Of a DNA stretch of 7,637 nucleotides, positions 1-4,300 are shown in pieces. Numbering within the stretch: the stretch's first letter is position 1; the number at the start of each line of letters is the position of its first letter. Source of the DNA: a bacterium (GTDB lineage: Bacteria > Auribacterota > UBA3054 > B51-G9); NCBI GenBank assembly GCA_029939815.1, contig JAOZSF010000006.1, forward strand, positions 9,310-16,946. The letters run 5' to 3'. The position numbers were made by a program, and so were the translations under genes. The notes under the pieces were generated by a model. It was not told the DNA's origin. It searched no databases and saw only the letters and a list, made by a program, of their open reading frames with translations.

Positions 1-236
1 TTAGCTTCGGCTTTTTTACATTCAGCTTTTTTAGCATCGCATTTAGCCTTATCTTTTTTGCAATCTAATTTTTTAAATTCACATTCAACTTTTTTAACAT
101 CTTTTTTTATAGCAGTTTCAGCTTTCTGAATTGCTGTTGGCGATGCTTTTGCATTGCTTGCCTTTAAAGTTCCGGCCGTTGCTGAAAGTGAGATTATAAA
201 ACATGCTGCGGTCATTATTACGATTGCTCTTTTCAT
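1..236 (-). CDS. Small exported Lys/Ala/Glu-rich protein with heptad-spaced cysteines (3' part outside window)
   Basis: Only the first 78 codons are visible; the frame is open at the left edge. The start at 236-234 is supported by an AAGGAG ribosome binding site and a consensus promoter. Residues 1-22 form a good Sec signal peptide: MKR, then a hydrophobic stretch IVIMTAACFIISLSA, with likely cleavage near ATA-G. The rest is very rich in Lys, Ala, Glu and Asp and should be strongly helical. Cysteines at residues 52, 59, 66 and 73 are exactly seven apart, each next to acidic and lysine residues (for example ECEF, DCKK, KCDA, ECKK). In a helix they would line one face. I do not recognise a family. 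A secreted coiled coil, an envelope structural protein or a metal- or redox-reactive helix are all possible. It lies 111 bp downstream of nadE on the same strand but has its own promoter, so it need not share expression or function with nadE. Confidence 0.8.
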   Translation of the reverse strand, partial: MKRAIVIMTAACFIISLSATAGTLKASNAKASPTAIQKAETAIKKDVKKVECEFKKLDCKKDKAKCDAKKAECKKAEA

Positions 237-241
237 CTGTA

Positions 242-247
242 CTCCTT
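242..247 (-). promoter_or_regulatory. Shine-Dalgarno site of the small exported protein
   Basis: On the minus strand the sequence reads AAGGAG, ending five bases before the ATG at 236-234. It is the only strong Shine-Dalgarno site in the window and fixes the start of this gene. Confidence 0.85.
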
Positions 248-293
248 ATGTTGTGGTTATTAAGTAAGCTTGGTTTTTTTCCTAAAGTGCTAT

Positions 294-323
294 ATTATAT
301 CATTAAATTACAAATAGTGTCAA
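294..323 (-). promoter_or_regulatory. Consensus sigma-70-type promoter for the small exported protein
   Basis: On the minus strand the -35 box is TTGACA (323-318) and the -10 box is TATAAT (299-294), separated by 18 bp. Both hexamers match the consensus fully. Transcription would start near 287, giving a 5' leader of about 50 nt before the ATG at 236. The promoter begins just after the nadE stop codon, so the gene is probably transcribed strongly and independently of nadE. Confidence 0.85.
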
Positions 324-347
324 TATAAATAATATTAACAAAATTTA

Positions 348-2285
348 TTAGTCTAACTCTTTAAGCCATATCTCTGCACTTGCATCACTCGGCATTCTCC
401 AGTCACCGCGCGGTGAAAGGCTTACAGAACCGACTTTAGGTCCATCTGGAACGCAAGAGCGTTTAAACTGTGCCCCGAAGAATTTTTTTATGAATATTTT
501 CAGCCATTTTTTAATTTTGTCTGAAGAATATTTATTATCGAAAGCGTGTTCGGCAAGAAAAAGAATTTTTTTCGGAGGAACATTATAACGAACAAAATGA
601 TAAAGGAAAAAATCGTGAAGTTCATAAGGTCCGATTTTATCTTCGGTTTTTTGAGAAATGTTTCCTCTCGCGTCAGTTGGAAGAAGTTCCGGAGAGATTG
701 GTGTATCAAGAATATCCGCGAGAACAATTTTGGCGTTACCGTTTGTTAATGTATCAGCGACCCATTGAATCAAATATTTTACAAGAGTTTTCGGAACACC
801 GCAATTTACGTTATACATCGACATGTGATCGCCATTGTATGTTGACCAGCCGAGTGCGAGTTCTGATAAATCACCTGTTCCGATAACAAGTCCGCCGATT
901 TTATTAGCTTTATTCATAAGAATGAAAGTGCGTTGCCGCGCCTGAACATTTTCATAAACAATATCGTGTGTTCCGGGATTATGTCCGATATCCTTAAATT
1001 GTTTTTCGCATGCATCTTTTATATCAATTTCTTCGAGCGAAATTTTAAGAGCAGAACTCAATTCTTTTACATTCTCATAAGTTCGCGATGAAGTACCGAA
1101 ACCGGGCATCGTTATCGCGGAAATATTTTTCTTTTCAAGTCCGAGAAGTTCAAACGTCTTTACACATACTAAAAGTGCAAGCGTTGAATCAAGCCCGCCG
1201 GATAAACCTATTACAACATTTTCGCAGTTGCAGTGCTCAAGTCGTTTCGCAAGCCCTGCAGTCTGAATAGAAAAAATTTCATTACATCTTTCCGCACGTT
1301 CATCGGTGTTATCCGGAACAAAAGGATGAGGAGTGATATTTCTTTTTAGAGGAGTTTTCCATCTCTTTTCATCACACTCAAAAATAACAATACGGAACTC
1401 CTTGTCACTTTGAGCAATTGATTCACTGAAACTTGTCAAAAATTGCCTGTCGAGCGCAAGGCGGTTGACATCAATATCAGAAATGATTAAATTACTTTCT
1501 CTTTGAAATCTTTCGTTTTGGGCAACTATAGAAGCGTTTTCAGCAATAATTGCCTGACCGCTGAATACCATGTCGGTGGTCGATTCAGTAACACCCGCCG
1601 ATGCGAGAATGTATGCGGCAACGCAATTGCCGGACTGCTGCCGAACAAGATTTTCGCGATATTTTTTTTTGGAAATTAATTCGTTACTCGCGGAAAGATT
1701 AAATAATAAAGTTGCGCCGGCGATGGATTGCGCTGAACTTGGCGGTGAGGGGACCCACAGGTCTTCACAAATTTCCACACCGAAAGTGAAATCGGGAAAG
1801 TTTTCCGCGCGAAAAAGCAAATCCGTTCCCGCCGGAACTTCTTCATCGCCAATTACAAGAAAATCAGAAACCATTCTTGTACCTGGAGCAAACCATCTCT
1901 GCTCGTAATATTCTTTATAGCCGGGGATAAAAGTTTTCGGTACTATACCGAGAATGTGACCTGACCGGATTATCGCGGCACAGTTGAAAAGCTGATTGTT
2001 TGCCGCTATAGGCAAACCGACAATAGAAATAATTTTAGAGCTTTTAGTTTCATCGCGAATTTTTAGCAATGCGTTCAATGCGCCGGTCTGCAGCGCTTTT
2101 TGATGGAAAAGGTCGTTTGCAGTGTATGCGGTAATATTGCATTCCGGGAATACAACAATATCGGCGCCGCTTTTGTCAGCGGTGTGAATCAGGTCGATAG
2201 TTTGCCCGGCATTAAAATCAGTGTCGGCGACAATGACTCTTGGCACTGCGGCAGCCACGCGTATAAATCCAAATTTAGTATTCAT
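348..2285 (-). CDS. nadE: Glutamine-dependent NAD+ synthetase
   Basis: This enzyme catalyses the last step of NAD+ biosynthesis in the cytoplasm, amidating deamido-NAD+ with ATP and ammonia released from glutamine. The 645-residue protein has the two expected domains. The N-terminal CN-hydrolase glutaminase (about 5-300) shows the Glu-Lys-Cys triad in FPE (E48), VPKTF (K117) and GVEICEDLW (C173). The C-terminal synthetase domain carries the ATP pyrophosphatase loop LSGGLDS (361-367) and the conserved ENVQARQR (445-452) and GTGDLSELALGW (469-480). Length and motifs fit the long, two-domain form known from Mycobacterium tuberculosis NadE, so it should use glutamine directly. The ATG at 2285 gives the usual GFIRVAAAVP opening. 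No Shine-Dalgarno site lies just upstream, so the short AT-rich leader must suffice. I see no intrinsic terminator after the stop; transcripts may read into the small exported gene downstream. The gene appears intact. Confidence 0.98.
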   Translation of the reverse strand: MNTKFGFIRVAAAVPRVIVADTDFNAGQTIDLIHTADKSGADIVVFPECNITAYTANDLFHQKALQTGALNALLKIRDETKSSKIISIVGLPIAANNQLFNCAAIIRSGHILGIVPKTFIPGYKEYYEQRWFAPGTRMVSDFLVIGDEEVPAGTDLLFRAENFPDFTFGVEICEDLWVPSPPSSAQSIAGATLLFNLSASNELISKKKYRENLVRQQSGNCVAAYILASAGVTESTTDMVFSGQAIIAENASIVAQNERFQRESNLIISDIDVNRLALDRQFLTSFSESIAQSDKEFRIVIFECDEKRWKTPLKRNITPHPFVPDNTDERAERCNEIFSIQTAGLAKRLEHCNCENVVIGLSGGLDSTLALLVCVKTFELLGLEKKNISAITMPGFGTSSRTYENVKELSSALKISLEEIDIKDACEKQFKDIGHNPGTHDIVYENVQARQRTFILMNKANKIGGLVIGTGDLSELALGWSTYNGDHMSMYNVNCGVPKTLVKYLIQWVADTLTNGNAKIVLADILDTPISPELLPTDARGNISQKTEDKIGPYELHDFFLYHFVRYNVPPKKILFLAEHAFDNKYSSDKIKKWLKIFIKKFFGAQFKRSCVPDGPKVGSVSLSPRGDWRMPSDASAEIWLKELD

Positions 2286-2313
2286 AATTGTTAAATAATT
2301 TTACAATAACCTT

Positions 2314-2322
2314 ATTATATCA
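2314..2322 (-). promoter_or_regulatory. Extended -10 promoter for nadE
   Basis: On the minus strand the sequence reads TGATATAAT (2322-2314), a TGn extension plus a perfect -10 hexamer. No good -35 box lies 16-18 bp upstream, as is common for extended -10 promoters. The predicted start near 2307 leaves a leader of about 20 nt before the nadE ATG, with no Shine-Dalgarno site in it. Confidence 0.6.
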
Positions 2323-2375
2323 AAAAACGTGTTAAATGAGTAATATAAAAACCGGAAGCCGCATGCTTTTCACTA

Positions 2376-2404
2376 TTGATTATAAAATAATTTTCTGTTA
2401 TAAT
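2376..2404 (+). promoter_or_regulatory. Promoter of the cobalamin-riboswitch transcript
   Basis: TTGATT (2376-2381) and TATAAT (2399-2404) are separated by exactly 17 bp. The -10 box is perfect and the -35 box matches four of six bases. Transcription would start near 2411, about six bases before the 5' strand of riboswitch helix P1, so the aptamer sits at the very 5' end of the mRNA. The promoter diverges from the nadE promoter about 55 bp away. Confidence 0.8.
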
Positions 2405-2415
2405 TTGTAAAGTAT

Positions 2416-2577
2416 ATTATCAGGAGCCTGTGAAATTATTTAACGCAGGCAGGGAAGCCGGTGAAAATCCGGCGCGGGACCGCCGCTGTAACTGTCCACG
2501 CAACTTCCAGTATCCACTGTCATTAGACGGGAAGGAGGAATGAGCTAAAGTCAGAAGTCAGAAGACCGGCCTGATAA
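2416..2577 (+). promoter_or_regulatory. Cobalamin (B12) riboswitch aptamer
   Basis: The conserved elements of the cobalamin riboswitch family appear in order. Helix P1 pairs TTATCAGG (2417-2424) with CCTGATAA (2570-2577), eight perfect pairs. A hairpin GCCTG/CAGGC spans 2426-2450. GGGAA (2452-2456) is followed by the GCCGG/CCGGC hairpin with loop TGAAAAT (2457-2473). The B12 box ending CCGCCGCTGTAA covers 2480-2491. The CCACTG...ACGGGAAGG arm covers about 2515-2535. The 3' signature GTCAGAAGACCGGCCTG is at 2557-2573. Family members bind adenosylcobalamin or another cobalamin and usually switch expression off when B12 is plentiful. The downstream genes encode a secreted protein and a corrinoid adenosyltransferase, which fits a B12 salvage target. 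An oddity is a tandem duplication of GTCAGAA at 2550-2563, just where the conserved GTCAG-AGACC strand begins. Confidence 0.97.
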
Positions 2578-2599
2578 ATTATAAGCAATTGGAATAAAT

Positions 2600-2682
2600 C
2601 CGTCATTTCTTCGGGATCAAGAGCGACGGCGATTAGTGAAAACTACGCGCAATCTATCTATTTAAGCCCGATCCGAAGAAAT
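2600..2682 (+). promoter_or_regulatory. Riboswitch expression platform: competing antiterminator and anti-antiterminator pairings
   Basis: Two mutually exclusive structures can be drawn. In one, 2605-2618 (ATTTCTTCGGGATC) pairs with 2670-2682 (GATCCGAAGAAAT), 13 pairs with one bulged G. This takes up the 5' arm of the terminator at 2667-2675 and would act as an antiterminator. In the other, 2600-2604 pairs with 2625-2629 (CCGTC/GACGG) and 2607-2611 with 2619-2623, forming a local hairpin that removes the antiterminator 5' strand. A small hairpin with a GAAA loop (TAGT/ACTA, 2634-2645) lies between. The pairings are read from sequence by eye; no energies were computed. How ligand binding in the aptamer is passed on is not clear, as P1 ends at 2577 and does not overlap these strands. 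Confidence 0.65.
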
Positions 2683-2705
2683 ATCCGGATTGGGATTTTT
2701 TATTT
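2667..2705 (+). terminator. Intrinsic terminator of the cobalamin riboswitch
   Basis: CCCGATCCG (2667-2675) pairs with CGGATTGGG (2686-2694), nine pairs including one G-U, around a 10-nt loop. The stem is followed at once by A, six Ts and ATTT (2695-2705). This is a standard Rho-independent terminator about 90 nt after the aptamer and 120 nt before the first gene. It implies control by premature termination rather than by hiding a ribosome binding site. Confidence 0.82.
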
Positions 2706-2724
2706 CCCAAAACATTTAAAAGCA

Positions 2725-2813
2725 GCCGCTAAGGCAAAGAAAAAATAAGATTCATTGAATAATAATTTGAAATTATTATATTTGTATTCTTGGTGTCTTA
2801 GAGTCTTAATGGC
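2725..2813 (+). repeat. Imperfect palindromic intergenic segment with an A+T inverted repeat at its centre
   Basis: The outer arms GCCGCTAAG (2725-2733) and CTTAATGGC (2805-2813) are complementary at eight of nine positions counting one G-U. At the centre ATAATAATTT (2759-2768) and AAATTATTAT (2770-2779) form a perfect 10-bp inverted repeat around one G; as RNA this is a nine-pair stem with a TGA loop. The segment lies in the untranslated leader between the riboswitch terminator and the start codon at 2825. It has no T-tract and is not a second obvious terminator. It may be a copy of a dispersed intergenic repeat, but only one copy is visible here. Confidence 0.5.
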
Positions 2814-2824
2814 AATAAAAACCT

Positions 2825-3727
2825 ATGAAAAAGAATAATTTTATATTCTCAATCATCATTTTTTGCGGATTGATATCGACCCAGGCATTCATCGCGAACG
2901 CAGTCTCTGCCGGTTCAAACTCTAATAATTGGGCGGTTGAAGTTGTTGAATATCTACCGGGAAATAATGCCGCTTTTAGTTATACTAACGCAAATACAGC
3001 CATCGGTCCCGCAGCTCAATATACATTCGCTGATGAAGAGATGACAAATGTAGCAAGTGTGACGGTTATTAATCCTCCGTGGCAGAATAATCAGATAGTT
3101 TCCATAGGCAATGGCGGAAAACTCATTGTGCGGATGGGTCGTCAGGTAAATAATTATGATGATCCGGAACATCCCTATGGTGTAGATTTATTAGTTTTCG
3201 GCAATACTCTTTTCGCTTATGTTGATGATGAAGGATTATCACAAACAAATCCGTGGTATGCGACATCAGAAGAGCCTATTGAGATTTGGGTGAGCGCTGA
3301 CCTGATAAACTGGTTTATGGCAACAAATTGTTTTGCTGATTCGCTTATGCCGACACAATCTGTTGATTTAAACGGCAACCCGGCAGATTATCTTTATCCG
3401 CCGAATCCTGCTTTATTGACAAATGACTGGATTAGTTTCGCAGGAACGTGGTCATATTCCAATACTGTTCAAGCTTACGAAGGTTCCGCAGGCGGAGCGC
3501 CGGTAGATTTATCGCAGTTAAAAACATCTGATGGTCAAGCAACAAATTTAACATTTATTAATTATGTAAAAATAGAAAATCCGCAAACTGAAGATGCATC
3601 TGAAATTGACGCGGTCGCCGCTGTGGCAGCACTGCCTGAACCTTTCTATTCTTGCCCCGCTGGGGTATCATTTATAATTTACTATTTTATATTTATCAAC
3701 CGGAAATCAATCCATCAATCCAATTAA
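2825..3727 (+). CDS. Secreted cell-surface protein under B12 riboswitch control, PEP-CTERM-like tail
   Basis: The 300-residue protein begins with a clear Sec signal peptide (KKNN, hydrophobic FIFSIIIFCGLIST, likely cleavage after VSA at 29). The mature part (30-270) looks like a single beta-rich extracellular domain with conserved-looking blocks: AIGPAAQYT (59-67), IVSIGNGGKLIVRMG (91-105), YGVDLLVFGNTLF (118-130), PIEIWVSADLINW (151-163) and a final FINYVKIENP...SEIDAVAAV (244-268). I recall similar domains (FG-D-VFGN with V-VS-D) in cell-surface proteins near B12 riboswitches in Planctomycetes and Bacteroidetes, but cannot verify this. The C-terminus has PEP (271-273), a hydrophobic stretch (280-291) and RK (293-294), the layout of a PEP-CTERM sorting signal. 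It is the first gene behind the riboswitch and abuts cobO, so a role in capturing or holding corrinoids outside the cell is plausible but inferred. There is no Shine-Dalgarno site; the start is chosen from the signal peptide. Confidence 0.85.
   Translation: MKKNNFIFSIIIFCGLISTQAFIANAVSAGSNSNNWAVEVVEYLPGNNAAFSYTNANTAIGPAAQYTFADEEMTNVASVTVINPPWQNNQIVSIGNGGKLIVRMGRQVNNYDDPEHPYGVDLLVFGNTLFAYVDDEGLSQTNPWYATSEEPIEIWVSADLINWFMATNCFADSLMPTQSVDLNGNPADYLYPPNPALLTNDWISFAGTWSYSNTVQAYEGSAGGAPVDLSQLKTSDGQATNLTFINYVKIENPQTEDASEIDAVAAVAALPEPFYSCPAGVSFIIYYFIFINRKSIHQSN
3706..3724 (+). repeat. Short 8-bp tandem repeat (ATCAATCC) at the gene junction
   Basis: Two direct copies of ATCAATCC (3706-3713 and 3714-3721) are followed by AAT. 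They supply the last six codons (SIHQSN) of the secreted protein, after its hydrophobic tail and RK, and end one base before its stop codon. The unit differs by one base from the AACAATCC unit repeated after cobO (4306-4334). Confidence 0.6.
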
Positions 3728-4243
3728 ATGAAAGGCTATATTCAGGTTTATACCGGAAACGGTAAAGGGAAAACTACCGCCGCACTCGGACTCGCTTTAC
3801 GGGCAGCCGGAGCGGGATTAAAAGTGTATTTCGCGCAATTCATTAAAGGAATGGATTACAGTGAATTACATTCAATAAAAAAATTATCAGAAAATATCAC
3901 GTTGAAGCAATACGGCCGTGAATGTTTTATTTATAAAGAACCTGATAAGGCAGATGTAAAAGAGGCGCGAAACGGATTTGAAGAAGTATCAAAAATTGTT
4001 TTGGAAGGGAAGCATGAAATTGTAGTGCTTGACGAAATAAATATAGCAATTTATTACAAATTAATTTCTGTTGCCGAAGTTTTAGAGTTGATTGACAATA
4101 AACCTGAAAATGTAGAATTGGTTCTGACAGGAAGAAATGTAGACAAAAAGATTATTGAACGGGCGGATTTAGTTACGGAAATGAAAGAAATAAAACATTA
4201 CTATCAAAACGGAATTCGTGCGAGAAAAGGAATTGAATCATAG
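3728..4243 (+). CDS. cobO: Cob(I)yrinic acid a,c-diamide adenosyltransferase (CobA/CobO/BtuR family)
   Basis: This cytoplasmic enzyme transfers the 5'-deoxyadenosyl group of ATP to reduced Co(I) corrinoid, making the adenosyl form during synthesis or salvage of B12. The 171-residue protein shows the P-loop GNGKGKTT (10-17) with the family's following AALGLALRA, the strand FAQFIKG (35-41), a Walker B-like IVVLDEIN (98-105), LVLTGRN (131-137) and the closing block ADLVTEMKEIKH...RARKGIE (146-170). Members usually read KHPF or KHPY where this one reads KHYY (156-159). It is shorter than Escherichia coli BtuR and begins directly at the P-loop strand, so the N-terminal extension is absent, as in many family members. 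Its ATG follows the stop of the secreted protein with no base between (TAAATG) and has no Shine-Dalgarno site, so translation is probably coupled. Both genes lie behind the cobalamin riboswitch, which supports the assignment. Confidence 0.96.
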   Translation: MKGYIQVYTGNGKGKTTAALGLALRAAGAGLKVYFAQFIKGMDYSELHSIKKLSENITLKQYGRECFIYKEPDKADVKEARNGFEEVSKIVLEGKHEIVVLDEINIAIYYKLISVAEVLELIDNKPENVELVLTGRNVDKKIIERADLVTEMKEIKHYYQNGIRARKGIES

Positions 4244-4270
4244 TTGTGCAATATTAAATTTAGAATAATA

Positions 4271-4300
4271 ATGGGAACTATGGGAATTATGGGAGATATG
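4271..4300 (+). repeat. 9-bp tandem repeat ATGGGANNT, three copies
   Basis: ATGGGAACT, ATGGGAATT and ATGGGAGAT follow each other directly (4271-4297), then a fourth ATG (4298-4300). The unit is a multiple of three, so the frame stays open and offers four in-frame ATGs near the start of the large downstream gene. It looks like simple-sequence intergenic DNA rather than conserved protein. Confidence 0.7.

Noticed and set aside
300..347. Terminator for nadE
   Set aside because: No stable hairpin plus T-tract was found on the minus strand after the nadE stop; the region is taken up by the next promoter.
1570..1908. Plus-strand open frame of 112 codons opposite nadE
   Set aside because: It lies wholly antisense to a conserved part of nadE, has no signal or motif and no ribosome binding site; it is a frame shadow. 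The same holds for the other short frames opposite nadE.
4244..4246. TTG as the start of the large gene, directly after the cobO stop
   Set aside because: There is no Shine-Dalgarno site, the following codons run through tandem repeats, and later starts fit the prepilin-like leader better.
4244..4270. Possible promoter between cobO and the large gene (TTGTGC, 15 bp, AATAAT)
   Set aside because: Both boxes are poor matches and the spacing is short; too weak to list in AT-rich DNA.
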